This document shows positions 34,101-45,394 of a stretch of 57,691 nucleotides of DNA, piece after piece. The notes under the pieces were generated by a model. That model ran no database searches. It was not told the origin of the DNA and worked only from the letters and a program-made list of their open reading frames with translations. Numbering within the stretch: position 1 is the stretch's first letter; each line of letters begins with the position of its first letter. A program made the translations under genes and the position numbers. Source of the DNA: Zygnema cylindricum (lineage: Eukaryota; Streptophyta; Zygnematophyceae; Zygnematales; Zygnemataceae); the NCBI GenBank assembly GCA_037447655.1, contig JBBHKE010000028.1, forward strand, positions 107,377 through 165,067. The letters are read 5' to 3'.

Positions 34101-35658
34101 TCACGAGGACTTATTATCCACAATCTCTCGATCGGCTAAGCGGAATTCTAATCTTGACTTTCATGAAGAATTTGAAATCGGTGATCTTAATAACATTGAG
34201 GGTTCGGATTCGGAAATTGAGCCGGAATCCACCTCCAATGTTAAAAAAGGGAAAGGTAAAATTGAGGAGAATGTAAATTTTGATAACATTGGTGGGGATT
34301 CGCGAAGCAAAAATTCCCGAATGTCTTCAGACACGAGGAAATCTTCGTCTTCTAAATCAAGTGAACCGAATATTATTGAGGAGGAACCGACAAAAGAGGA
34401 GAGAATTTGAGGTGAGGAGGAGTATGCGGGAAAATAGGGGTAAGAAACCGGCTCGTCTTTCTTTTGATGGCAAGGGGAATGTGGAGAATTCGTAAAATTT
34501 ATTTCGGCGGAGAAGGAGGGTGACTTTATTTTATAGCAATCATAATGTGAAAATAAGTCGGGCGATCCGCAATCGTAGGTGGAAGCACGAAAATCATGCG
34601 ATTGGGAGAAGCATTGGAAACCGGCATGGGAGCGTGAACTTCAATCTATTATCAACAACCGAACATTTGAGGAGGTAAGCCTACCGCAGGGTAAAAAAGC
34701 TATTGATGCGAAGCGGATTTTTAAAACCAAAACTGGTGCATCGGGGGAAGTAATAAAACATGAGGCTCGGCTAGTTTGCAAGGGCTTTCAACAAAGGGAG
34801 GGGATAGATTATACAAAGACTTACGCACCGGTAGTTAAGTTTGATTCATTGAGTATGATTATTGCTATTGCCGCTGCCGGCAAAAAGCACATTCACAAAA
34901 TGGACGTAGAGACGCCGTTCTTAAATGGTGACTTAGAGGAGGAGGTTTATATGAAAGTTCTAGAAGGAGTAATGTCGAAGGAGGGGAAGGTATGGCGGCT
35001 GCGAAAGTCCTTATACGGACCGAAACAGGCACTGCGGACCTGGAATTTGAGATTACACAAGGTCCTAACTTAATTCGGATTTGTACGAACAGTTTCAGAC
35101 TCTGGAGTTTACGTAAAAGGTGAGGGGGAGGATCAAATTATATTTTCTGTCTACGTGGATGATTTTTTGATGATATTTGACAAGTTGACGCGAATTGCGG
35201 AATTGAAGGAGTACCTGCGTCTTCACTTTAAAGTCACAGATTTTGGGGGAGGTACGATATATTCTTGGAGTGGAAGTTTTGAGGTACGATAATGGAGATA
35301 TTAAATTGTCGCAAACGCAATATTGTAAAGAAGTACTAATAAAGTTTGATATGTTGGATTCTAAGGCGATTTTGACACCACTAGATTCCAAACTTCAATA
35401 TCGCAAATTTGAGGAGGAGGAAACTGTCCACGTGCCCTATCGTGAGGCCGTTGGAAGTTTGATGTATTTAAGTGTGGCCACGCAACCAGATATTTCAGCC
35501 GCAGTTTTTGTCATGAGCCGATTTTGTCAGGTTCCTAAAAAGATTCATTGGGAGGCCGTGAAGAGGATATTTCGTTACCTTGCAGGTACGGTCGAGATTG
35601 TCTTATTATTTCGATCTGGACGGACATCTTTAGAGTGCGTGGGATATTGTGACGCAGA

Positions 35659-36664
35659 TGCAATTCTGTGTCCTCCATTGGACAACCGAAAACAGGAAGC
35701 CTCTAGATAGTATTTAACTAACCCACTTCAAGCCACAATCACTGCTGCCCAAGAAGTCAAACTGACAATTTGACTGCACCCCTGTGCAGCGTGGACTCCC
35801 TTGAGTCCGTAGCAAAAAGAATCACTGAAAACGGCCAACCAGCCGATAAGTTATGAGTCGGCAAAGATGCCAAGTTTATACAAACTCTCAAAGAGAGAGA
35901 GAGGTTCCTATCTACCAAAATTCTCTAAGTCCTAAATCCCTCTCACAAACCCTACCTATTGAAGTACGAACCAATCAGATCACTGTAGAGTACAGAAAAG
36001 TACTATGGCCGATGTACTTTCTGTACGGCCAATGTACGGCAACGCTAAAAAGTGGACGCGTGTCCACTTTTCACTTGTCCTTATGTTCGTCGGAATTCCT
36101 GCGACCAAATGTCATCCCTCCGCGTGGCGCCACGTCACGCCACGTCCATAAACGCCAAAAATGACCATTCCGTGATCTCGGCATTGATGTACGTCGTCGG
36201 ATCAGATTCGATATTAAATGTCCGCCGTCGAAAACAAATGTCTGATTCATTTGTTTGCGTGCGAGATAATGTTTCGCACTATATAATACTTGGTTCCATG
36301 TTCTTTCGTTCGTAATTTCGTTAATCGAATTCATAGCCGTAACATTGTTTAAAGAAATATCAAACCTAATATATCCTAACGGACTTCTACGACAGACTGG
36401 TTAGAGCTGACGGCTAAGCCGCGCTCTACCGGTCGGAGGTTTGAGTCCTGGAGGACTCAACCTTTTGTTGAGAGTGACATAAGTCACTCTTTAGTCCTGC
36501 TTGCTTAAGCTAGGACAGCCATGGCTCAGCCACCCTCTCTATCCCTCAGTGACTACGACAAGTATGGTGGAAAGAAAGAGGAGGCGGAGGCACGCTATCC
36601 ACCTTTTTCTATTTGTACTAAATTCAGACCTAGAAAATACCATATAAAAATAATAATTTCAACA
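35659..36664 (-). mobile_element. Solo LTR of a third copia family nested in Copia-2 RNase H
   Basis: Read on the minus strand it begins TGTTGAAATT and ends ATTGCA, 1006 bp. It is flanked by GCAGA (35654-35658) and GCACA (36665-36669); collapsing these restores the RNase H reading across the site. It is a distant relative of the Copia-4 LTR: GTATTTTCTAGGTCTGAAT, GAGCCATGGCT, GATTCTTTTTGCTA and AGGCTTC occur in the same order. Its last 20 nt start with ATG. Confidence 0.88.
36385..36460 (+). other. tRNA-like module, antisense to the solo LTR
   Basis: TGGTTAGAGC (36398-36407) resembles a pol III A box / D arm, and GGTTTGAGTCC (36438-36448) is close to the B box GGTTCGANTCC, 30 nt later. No proper acceptor stem and only a partial T stem, so it is not a functional tRNA. 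Similar modules occur in the Copia-4-family LTRs (39143-39217, about 44565-44640). Confidence 0.4.
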
Positions 36665-37114
36665 GCACATTGGGGTGGAGATTTTGATACAGGAAAGTCA
36701 ACGTCTGGATATGCTTTTGTTTTTGGTGGCGCGGCAATTTCTTGGAGTTCGCGACTCCAGCCAACTGTCGCATTAAGTTCAACCGAAGCAGAGTAAATGG
36801 TTGGGTGTCATACGTCTAAGGCGTCGATTTGGATCAAGGAGCTACTTTGAGAATTGGGGATTACGATTGGATGCATGAAAATATTTTCTGACAGTATGAG
36901 TTCGATGGCATTGGTGAGAATCTTGTCTTTCACAAAAGGACAAAACATATTAGGATTTAGTGGCACTTCGTACGGGATTTGGTCACCGCAAATGAAGTTG
37001 AATTTTTGTAAGTTTCAACGTTAAAGGAAGCCGCGCATATGTTGACAAAAGCTGCGAGTCATGATGTACTTTTGAGGGGAAGACCTAAATTAGGGTTGGT
37101 GTAATGATTGCAAC

Positions 37115-37128
37115 TTTGAGAGGGGGAT
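37115..37128 (+). promoter_or_regulatory. Copia-2 polypurine tract
   Basis: TTGAGAGGGGGAT directly before the 3' LTR; the usual second-strand primer position. Confidence 0.75.
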
Positions 37129-37647
37129 TGTTAGAATCAAAGTTGTAATCAGCCTTCGAGGTCTGTCGCGCGGCCAGCTAGGTTGGAGTTACATGAAGAT
37201 AGTCGTTCAGATTGGTTTGGATTCATCAAGTCTAGTTATACGGTTTTGTTGTACCTTGGTCTCGCCAAGATTTAGTTTGACAACGACCAAGTATTTTGTT
37301 TCGCTTAGTGTGTACGGTTAGTGGGTTCGTTTTGTCTTTATTTGTTCTTGTTTGTACGTGTGTTTTTGTACCGTGTACTATGTTGTTTCGCGTATAGACG
37401 CGATTTGATTTGTAGGTGCTCACTGCGCACTTTATAGTTTGGTTTGTTCTTAGTTTGATTGTGTGACGTTACACTTGCAGTACTATATACTGCAGCTTAG
37501 AGGGAGGGAAAACTTAACCTTTTTGTGGGAGAAAATGTCCGTGAAATATATTGGCTTTCGTGGACAGTTTTCTCTCGTCTGAATGTTTTATTTTTGTTTT
37601 TCTTCCAGTGTAATCTTGCACTCTGCATTTTGTGTGAGATCCTATCA
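37129..37647 (+). repeat. Copia-2 3' LTR
   Basis: Same length and ends as the 5' LTR. Many mismatches against it indicate an old insertion. Confidence 0.9.
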
Positions 37648-38010
37648 ATTGTCTCCCCTGTCTCGTTGTCTCCCACTGTCTTGTGTCTTTGTCTGTCTCT
37701 CTATCTCTTTAATATGCTCTGTCTCTCAGTCTTTGTCTGTGTCTGTTTTTGTCTCTCTGTCTAGTCTCTGTCTGTGTCTGTGTCTCTGTCTGTCTTTGTC
37801 TCTGTCTCTCTGTCTTTGTATCCGTCTATATGCGTGTGTCTCTGTCTGTCTTTGTCTGTGTCTCTCTTTCTTTGTCTCTGTCTCTCTGTCTTTGTATCCG
37901 TCTATATGCGTCTCTCTGTTTCTATCTTTTTGTCTTGTCTGTCTCTGTGTGTGTGTCATTTTCTCTCTGTCTGTTTCTCTGTCTCTTTGTCTCTCTGTCT
38001 GTGTGCCTAC
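37648..38010. repeat. TGTCTCTGTC microsatellite, right part
   Basis: About 360 bp of (TGTCTC)n with TTTGTATCCGTCTATATGCG occurring twice (around 37815 and 37893), showing an internal duplication of about 80 bp. Open in several frames only because of periodicity. Confidence 0.8.
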
Positions 38011-38790
38011 CTTAACATTATAGATTCTTACATTGTATTTTGTTTTAAAAAACATAAAATGCTAAATGTTAATTAATAATAATATTAATATTCCAACGTA
38101 AAAATATACTAATATATAAATTTTATTTAAGTAACAACCTATATACTAAATTATATATGTATTTACTTTAGTATACAAATCAAGTATTTTTTCTCTATAA
38201 TATATAATCTAATTAAACGATAGTATTGGTTGGTTTCTTTATCTGAATCACATATAAAATGTAAAGCAAACAAACTAACAAATTTAGCCAAAAACCGTAA
38301 AATAATTGAGATTCATATCTTGTATTTTCATGTTTTTCATTTTTATATATATTAATAAGTATATTATATTTATTAAACTTATTAAAATCTTTGTTTATAG
38401 AAAAATTACGTTGTTGCACATAAATGCGGTTTTTTTTTCGTCTTCCCGCTTGTCAAAAGGTGCCCAATGCTTTTTCTACGCCGTATGTGTGAAAGCACGT
38501 GTGTTTGAGAGAGGAGTGGTACGACAGAGAGCGTTGAGGAAGGGTATGAGGGAGAAGGAAGGAGGCGCCTTCACGCTTTTGCGAAATGGCGTCCGTTGGT
38601 CGAGACCCCTCCACGGCCCCTGTACAAAAAACAGCGCACGGAATACGGTACGTACAGGCTGTAAACGTGCAGTTGGTTTTTTTTTTGGTTCTCCACGCAC
38701 AGGAATTGTAAAAAACCTCCGGCACGTGTAATAGCGTGTGCCTATTCGCTCGCATCCTGGAACTTTTTTAAAATCACCTCGCGAGGTGAT
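38011..38790. other. AT-rich DNA without recognised gene
   Basis: 38020-38420 is strongly AT-rich; 38450-38750 is more balanced, with frames open on both strands but no domain. No RNA gene or element ends seen. Confidence 0.4.
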
Positions 38791-38919
38791 TTAAAATATA
38801 GTTTGAAGATGAGCTGGAAGGACGCAAAAGTGGGTCGAAATGCGCGAGACGACAAACTACTTCGCGTTAGACGACAAACTGCAGTACATTTAAAGTTGTA
38901 AGGAAACGTAACTTGTACG
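38791..38919. repeat. Fragment of the TTA-type element arm, cut by Copia-4
   Basis: GTTTGAAGATGA, AAAGTGGGTC and GACGACAAA recur in the same order as at 29290-29350. The similarity seems to resume after Copia-4 at 45395. So Copia-4 landed in an older decayed copy. Confidence 0.35.
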
Positions 38920-39963
38920 TGTAGAAACTAATGGTTTTAAAGTATTTTCTAGGTCTAAATAGAAATAAAGAAGCCGAGGCAGTCTACTCTAACTTCTCTC
39001 TCCAACTCTCAAACTTGTCCAGTAACTGAGAAGTTGGAGAGGAAGCTAGAGCCATGGCTACCTAGGCTATCCAGAGGTTTACGGGAAATATATATATAAG
39101 TTTATTTAACGTTGGGTTATTTACTAAAAGAGTATGTGTTTACTCCAGGATTTGATCTTGGTACCTGTCGGACGGTAAGCTGCCGGTAGTTGGTAGCGTT
39201 AACCGTTAAGTCAAGACATAATGTTACATATTGTAGGGTTTGATAATTACTTAAACATTAATACGTAGGATAGTTCATTTAACTGAAACAATTTTACGGG
39301 AGACATAGATCCAGTATTGAAAAAGTACGGATAAGAAACGAATACCGCGCATTTATTTCTTTAGCGAAACAAATACCGCGCATGTATTTATTACAGCTAC
39401 GATTTAATGTGAATTTAATCCGACGGCCGAATTAACGCCGAGATCGCGGAAGACAATTTTGGCGGTTTGTGGTCATCGCCACATCGGATGACACGTGGCA
39501 AAATAAAATTGGATCGTGATATCTTCGGAGATTACTACACCGAATCCGGATATGACATGTGTGGACATTTAGGCCATGTTGTACAATGTCCGTACAAAAA
39601 GTACACTGGCTGCTGTACTTTTGTGTACGGAAGTGTACTCTGATTTGTTGTGTACATCAGTAGATAAAGTCTGTGAGAGAGATAGGACTTAGAAAAATTA
39701 GGAGATAGGACCCTCTCTCCCAAAGAGCTTCTATACAAAAAGTCAACTTTGACCCTCTATAACTTACTGCTCATGGGAGCAAATTCAGAGATTCTTTTTG
39801 CTATCGACTCATGGGAGTCTTACCTTCACAAGGCTAAAGTTGGTCAGAGTTTTTGTCTGCCAGGGTGGCAGTTGTTTTTGTTGAAACACAAAGGGGTCAG
39901 GGTTATCTAGAGGCTTCTTAGAAGCTGTCCACTCTGAGGACTTATGGAGGTCTCAGAGTTTCA
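38920..39963 (+). repeat. Copia-4 5' LTR
   Basis: Closely similar to 44347-45394 and 48109-49153. It carries the gag ATG at 39944 and an antisense tRNA-like module at 39143-39217. It lacks part of the pre-middle region relative to the other two copies. Confidence 0.9.
39143..39217 (-). other. tRNA-like module, antisense in the Copia-4 LTR
   Basis: On the minus strand CTTAACGGTTAACGC resembles a D arm / A box, and AGATCAAATCC resembles a T arm / B box about 40 nt later. The same layout is present in the 3' LTR and the solo LTR, where the T-arm part is CAGGATCAAATCCTG or a decayed form. Stems are incomplete, so it is tRNA-derived or merely tRNA-like. Confidence 0.38.
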
Positions 39964-39978
39964 GGTTATAGGCCCACC
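39964..39978 (+). promoter_or_regulatory. Copia-4 primer-binding site, half-tRNA-iMet type
   Basis: GGTTATAGGCCCACC directly after the LTR, one base (A for G at the anticodon) and one stem position away from the complement of the tRNA-iMet anticodon arm. In the gag frame it encodes V-I-G-P-P. Confidence 0.7.
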
Positions 39979-41846
39979 CTCTAGGGTACCAATCTTTAAT
40001 GGAACTAGCTTCATATACTAGGAAAGAATGAAGGTTTTGGGGGATAGTGAGTGGACAATTCGGGTGTCCATCAAGTCTTGGAATTCCTCTAGGGTTTGAA
40101 GAAGCAGATTCACAAAGAAAGGAGGTCCATCTCAACAGAGGAGATAAAGGAAGGAGAGGTGGTGGACAAAGGAGCGGAGAAGGAGACGACCACACCAATA
40201 GCAACCGGTTCAGCATTCATGTCACCTATTCCGAGAAACGAGGAGAATGATACTCAAACCTGGGATTTCAACAATATGGCGGCAAAGCATTTCATCCTAT
40301 GCCATCTTACTCAAGGACTTGCATGTCCTCATTTGCAGGTAGAAAGGGCATCCGATCTGTGGATGGCTCTTATAGAGATGTACTGAAGTGGTACAATTCA
40401 GCATCAACAGTTGGCTGATCAAAAAGTTAAGGAATATGTATACAAAGGGGGGAAAATGTTGGATTTTTGCAATGAGCTTGCTACATTTTCACGGTGCTAG
40501 AGAGTGCGGGAAAAGATTTTTGTGAAAAAGAAAAGGTTAACTGTTTACTGATGAAGTTACCCGATGAGTTCGACAACATAGTCAACCGTGTGCACGACTT
40601 ACCGGACTCAAGGAGGATATGGAACTCAGTGGTAGGGATGATTCTCGTTCGAAGAATACGATTAAGATCCAAAGGGGAGGAAAGAGTGGCCTAGCCTTGG
40701 CAACTTCGACCGATTGGAGGAACAAGGATTCCCGGAAACCGGTCGGAATCTATGGGGGAAGGGAGCAAAAAAATCAGGTAAACGAGTTCAAACTAAGGGC
40801 TCCCAAAGGTTTATGTCATTTTTGTAAGAAACCTGGGCACTATATGACATAGTGCATAAGCTAACCGAGCTTCGGTTAAAAGAGGGGCAGACCGGTGGTA
40901 CCCTGAGAGGAAAGAAAAAGGCCCTTGTCACACAGGTACTTGAGGCTGAATCCGAAGACGAGGACAATGAGCTCCTTTTGATTGAGGAGTTGGAGGCGAA
41001 AAATGAGGTCGAAATTCCACGAAGGCAGAAATGTGCTTACGGTGGATTGAAAGGTGAAGCACGCTGGATTGTAGATTCAAGTGCCTCCATGCACATGTGT
41101 AAGGATAGACACCTGTTCACTAAGATAAGAAAGATTACCAACGTAGAGATAGAGTACGGAGATGGGAGGATAGTCACCACTACTCTTGTAGGATCAGTAG
41201 ATCTAAAAGTGTTAGTAGAATGAAAGACATCCATATTAACATTCTCCGATGTATTATTTATTCCGGAGCTGAACAAAAACCTTATCTCTACATCTCTATT
41301 AGATGATAAGGATTTTTTCACTAGCACTAGGGAAGGAGTCTTTACTGCTAGTTTTGATGAGGATGTCTATTTCATTGCTGAGAAAGGTAGCCATGGGATG
41401 TTTAGGCTGATCTTAAATAATGAAAAGAAGAAATTTTATTATGTTGGTGTTCATGATATTATGATGTGGCATAAGAGGCTTGGGCATGTGAATCTAGATA
41501 AGTTAAGAGAGATGAAAAAGATGGGAGAAGTGGAAGGGATTCAGTTTAGTGAGAATGATGATATAAGTGATTGTAGTGGGTGTGCTCAAGGTAAAGCACA
41601 CAGATTACCTTTTCCTAAAACAGCCACCTACAAGGGAGAAAAACTTCTAGATCTAGTACACACAGATATTTGGGGACCGGCTAGAGTGCCCTCACCGGGG
41701 GGGGAAGAGATTTATGATGACTATAACTGATGATTGGTCTCGATATTCCAGGGTGTATTTTTTGAAAAACAAGTCAGAAGCTCAAGATTGTTTTAGACAA
41801 TATAAAGCATGGAGCGAAAAACTCCATGAAACTCCAATCAAGAGAG

Positions 41847-41968
41847 TAAGGAGTGACAATGGTGGAGAGTATACTTCAAACCAGTTTGAGGATTTTATGA
41901 GGGAAGATAAGGAGTGACAATGGTGGAGAGTATACTTCTAACTAGTTTGAGGATTTTATGAGGGATGA
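41847..41968 (+). repeat. 61-bp tandem duplication in the Copia-4 integrase
   Basis: 41847-41907 and 41908-41968 are near-identical (TAAGGAGTGACAATGGTGG ... TTTTATGAGGGA). It doubles the catalytic RSDNGGEY motif; 61 is not a multiple of three, so the frame is lost. Confidence 0.88.
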
Positions 41969-44346
41969 TGGAGTTCAACACCAAAAGACAGTTCCAGAAA
42001 ACCCGAAACAGAATGGGCTAGCTGAACGATTAAATAGGACACTGAGTGATACTGCTAGATGTATGTTGTCGGATAAGAAGATAGGAAAAAGGTTTTGGGC
42101 AGAAGCAATGAACTAAGCTAATTACCTCAAAAATAGAGATCTTACTTTAGCTATAAAAGATGAAACACCTTATGAGAGATGGACAGGCCAGAAACCAGAC
42201 AAATCTCACTTAAAGATTTTCGGCAGTCAAGTATTCAGTCTAGATACAGATCGGTCTAATTGGAAGCTAGATCCTAAAGGAAAATCGGGATACTTATTAG
42301 GATACGATGAGGATGTTAAAGGATATAGAGTTTACGATCTAAAAAGGGAAGATATAATCTTAGTAAAACATCTAGTAGTTATGGATGAAGGAAAGTCCGT
42401 GGATCCATTCAAGTATACAAAGTCAGTAAAAATCAGATTTGAGTCAGAAAAATCCGATGACTTTGAGCATCCCAACTATCGAGGTTTTAGAGAAGATGAC
42501 ATTTTTGCAGATACAAATCAGACCGAAAAGAACTCGGCTGCGAAAACTCCAGTGACAACTCTACCCGAAGCGGAAGACGTGATGAAAATTGCTTCGGAAT
42601 CAAGGGATAGGGGAGAAGCCGAGATTTTTCGAAAGAACCCACGAGAACCATCTATTCCGGCTATAGAATTTAAGGGGGAAGGAGAAGTAGCAAGAGACTG
42701 CAAGAAAAACAAGTATATAACAAGGTAACTAAACTATCTCATCAAGATGAACCTCAAACTTATTGAGAGGCGATGACTTGTCTAGAAAGAAACCAGTGGA
42801 AGACAACCATCAATGAGGAGATGGCCTCAATTATGGCAGCCAATACTTGGGAGCTGGTGGATTGTCCACCTAACCGAAAAGTAATCGGTTGTAAGTGGGT
42901 TTTCAAATTAAAACTGAACCCAAATAACACAATCGAGCGCTACAAGGCTCGATTAGTGGCAAAGGGATTTACACAAAAGGAGGGAATTTACTACGAGAAA
43001 ACCTTTGCTCGGTGGTCAGATTTCCCTCCGTCCGCATACTTCTCAGCCTGGCTGCAGCAGAAGACATGGAAGTGCACCAGATGGACATCAAGACAACCTT
43101 TTTGCATGGAGAATTGGAAAAAGAGATCTTCATGCGACAACCCGAAGGGTTTGTGGAGGAAGGAGAGAAGAGTAAGGTATGCCGGCTGATTAAATCTCTT
43201 TATGGTTAAAACAAGCGCCTCGTCAGTGGAATAAGAAGCTTGATGAGTTTCTTATCGGTCTGGGATATATCCGGATCAGCTCCGATCACTCAATCTATGT
43301 TTTCGAAGATGAGGAAGGTTTTATATTTATTGCAATTTATGTTGATGATTTGCTTGTTTTAAGTAAATCAATGGAAAAAATTAATAAACTGAAAATTGAT
43401 CTTAAGGGGAGATTTGAAATGAAGGATATGGGGGAAGCGATATATATTTTGGGAATTCAAGTAGAAAGAGACGGAAAAAGAAAGATTATAAGATTGACTC
43501 AAGAAGAAGCAATAAGGAACATGCTTGAAAAATTTCAGATGGATAAAGCTAATAGTTGTACAACTCCAATGGAGTTGAAGAAGGGAAGTGAGGGGAGTGA
43601 GGAAGAAGGAGTCATAGTCTTAGACGAGGAACTATCTCCTGATGAACAGAAGTTCATGCAGACTATTCCTTACAGGCAAGTAGTGGGCAGTCTAATCTAT
43701 TTTATGAATTGTACCCGGCCGGATTTAGCTGCAGCTGTAGGAGTGTTGAGTAGAAGTCTAAATGCTCCTACTAAGAGGGATTGGGAGGCAGCTAAGAGAT
43801 TCCTTTGATATTTGATAGGAACTAGGGATCTATGGTTGCATTTGGGTGGGAAGAATACTAACATCACTACTTGGAGTGATGCCAGTTATGGTGATGCTCT
43901 GATGAGGAGATGCACTTCTGGATAGGTATTATATATGGGTGATGGGGCTTGCTGTTGGAGTAGCAAACATCAAAAAGTTATTGCTCAATCCACCATGAAG
44001 GCTGAGTATATGGCCTCTTACTCTGCTGTAAAAGAATTGATGTGGGTCAAGTCTTTGCTTGGTGAGCTTGGTCACCTTAAGAGTGGTGTGCAGAAAATAT
44101 TTTGTGATAATCAGGCAACAATTACTATTTTTGCCAATCCTAAACATCATTTTAAAGCCAAACATATAGACATTAGACTTATCTTTGTTAGAGAGAAAGT
44201 AGAAAATAAAATAATCAGTTTAGAGTACCGACCAGATAGTGAGATGGTAGCAGATATGATGACCAAACCTGTGCGTTCCCCTAAGCTAATTTTCTGCAAG
44301 GAGAAGTGTGGTCTGAAATTAAAGATTGACTAGAAAACAAAGGGAG

Positions 44347-45394
44347 TGTAGAAATTAATGGTTTTTAAGTATTTTCTAGGTCTGAATAGAAATAATGAAG
44401 CCGAGGCAGTCTACCTCTAACTTCTCTCTCCAACTCTCAAACTTGTCGCAGTCATTGACAAATTGGAGAGGAAGCTAGAGCCATGGCTACCTAGGCTATC
44501 CTGAGGTTTACGGGAAATTTATATTAGTCAAGGGATTAATTACTGAAAGGTATGTGCCGGCACAGGATTTGATCCTGGTACCTGCCGGCCGACAGACAGT
44601 AGATAGCCGGTAGCCTTAGCCGTTAGGTCTAGAAGTAGTCTTACGTAGCATATAGTACGATATTAATTTAAGCATTAATACGTAAGTTAAATCATTTAAC
44701 TATAACTGTGTACGGTATACATAGATCCGGTAATGTATAAGTACGGAATTCGGTACATTCACAAAATCAATATCGCGCATTTTATTTCGTAAGTGAAACG
44801 AATACCGCGCATGTATTTATTACGGCTACGATTAAATTAGATTCTAATCGGACGGCCGGAATTAGCGCCGAGATCGCGGAGGAAGATTTCGGCGGTTTGT
44901 GGTCATCGCCACATCGGATGACGCGTGGCGAAATTACATTGGATCGTGGAATCTCCAGAGATTATGGCACCGAATCCGGATATGACATGTGTCGACATTT
45001 GGGACATGTCGTACAATGTTCGTACATAAAGTACACCGGCAGATGTACTTTTGCGTACGGAACTGTATTCCGATTGGTTCCGTACATCAGTAGATAGAGT
45101 CTGTGAGAGAGATAGGACTTAGAAAAATTAGGAGATAGGACCCTCTCTCCCAGAGAGCTTCTGTACAAAAGGTCAACTTTGACCCTTCATATCTTACTGC
45201 TCAGGGGAGCAAATTCAGAGATTCTTTTTGCTATCGACTCAGGGGAGTCTTGTCTTCACAGGGGTGAAGGTGGTCAGAGTTTTTGTTTGCCAGGGTGGCA
45301 GTTATTTTTGCTTAAACACAAAAGGGTCAGGATTATCCTAAAGGCTTCTTGGAAGCTGTCTATTCTGAGGACTTATGGAGGTCCCAGAGTTTCA
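44347..45394 (+). repeat. Copia-4 3' LTR
   Basis: TGTAGAAATT...AGTTTCA. An ATG again lies 20 nt before the end. Confidence 0.9.

Larger units (their letters stand above)
31239..37103 (+). pseudogene. Copia-2 gag-pol polyprotein, broken and interrupted
   Basis: Starts at ATG 31239 (MGRKKKNTPS), 60 nt past the LTR. Gag is followed by two zinc knuckles near 32450-32560. The first reads CFQY where CX2C is expected; the second (CHFCGKWGHISPQC) is intact. An RGG-rich stretch follows (32570-32700). The protease site reads DFGAS (32817). The integrase D-D-E residues sit in VHIDLCG, RSDNGGEF and AERKN (33442-33760). RT runs about 34580-35250 with an intact YVDD near 35150. RNase H is split by the solo LTR at 35659-36664. 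Breaks include a frame loss near 31300, TGA at 31524, TAA at about 32999, TGA at about 33385, a frameshift near 34405, TAA near 35072, a frameshift near 35250 and TAA at about 36794. Non-functional. Confidence 0.88.
30661..37647 (+). mobile_element. Copia-2: Ty1/copia retrotransposon, defective, with a nested solo LTR
   Basis: Two LTRs of 519 bp each (30661-31179, 37129-37647), both TGTTAG...CA, differing at roughly 40 positions by eye. Target duplication GTTGT / ATTGT (4 of 5). Primer site at 31182, purine tract before 37129. The internal region carries gag, protease, integrase, RT and RNase H. A 1006-bp LTR of a different family sits in the RNase H. It is inserted in a TGTCTCT microsatellite. 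Confidence 0.9.
39944..44331 (+). pseudogene. Copia-4 gag-pol polyprotein, broken
   Basis: Gag starts at ATG 39944 inside the LTR (MEVSEFQ) and crosses the primer site. It is stopped by TAG at 40019 and again near 40092 and 40384. The zinc knuckle CHFCKKPGH has a TAG (40850) just before its last Cys. The protease site reads DSSAS (near 41072). The pre-integrase zinc motif is at about 41460-41600. The integrase has HTDIWG and RSDNGGEY, the latter doubled by a 61-bp tandem repeat, and AERLNR. RT starts about 42775 with a frameshift near 43005; YVDD is intact near 43340. RNase H (about 43860-44280) has stops near 43807 and 43923, and its EAE motif reads KAE. The end at 44331 matches the normal C-terminus. 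Confidence 0.88.
38920..45394 (+). mobile_element. Copia-4: Ty1/copia retrotransposon, defective
   Basis: LTRs 38920-39963 (1044 bp) and 44347-45394 (1048 bp), both TGTAGAAA...TCA. Target duplication GTACG / TTACG (4 of 5). The primer site follows the 5' LTR and a purine tract (ACAAAGGGAG) precedes the 3' LTR. The internal region has gag, protease, integrase, RT and RNase H. A solo LTR of the same family lies at 48109-49153. Confidence 0.9.

Noticed and set aside
36385-36460. Functional tRNA gene
   Set aside because: A and B boxes are fair, but acceptor and T stems do not pair and it lies inside an LTR family; kept only as tRNA-like.
37583-38055. Cys/Leu/Ser-rich 146-residue frame and its antisense partner
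   Set aside because: TGTCTC microsatellite; periodicity, not coding.
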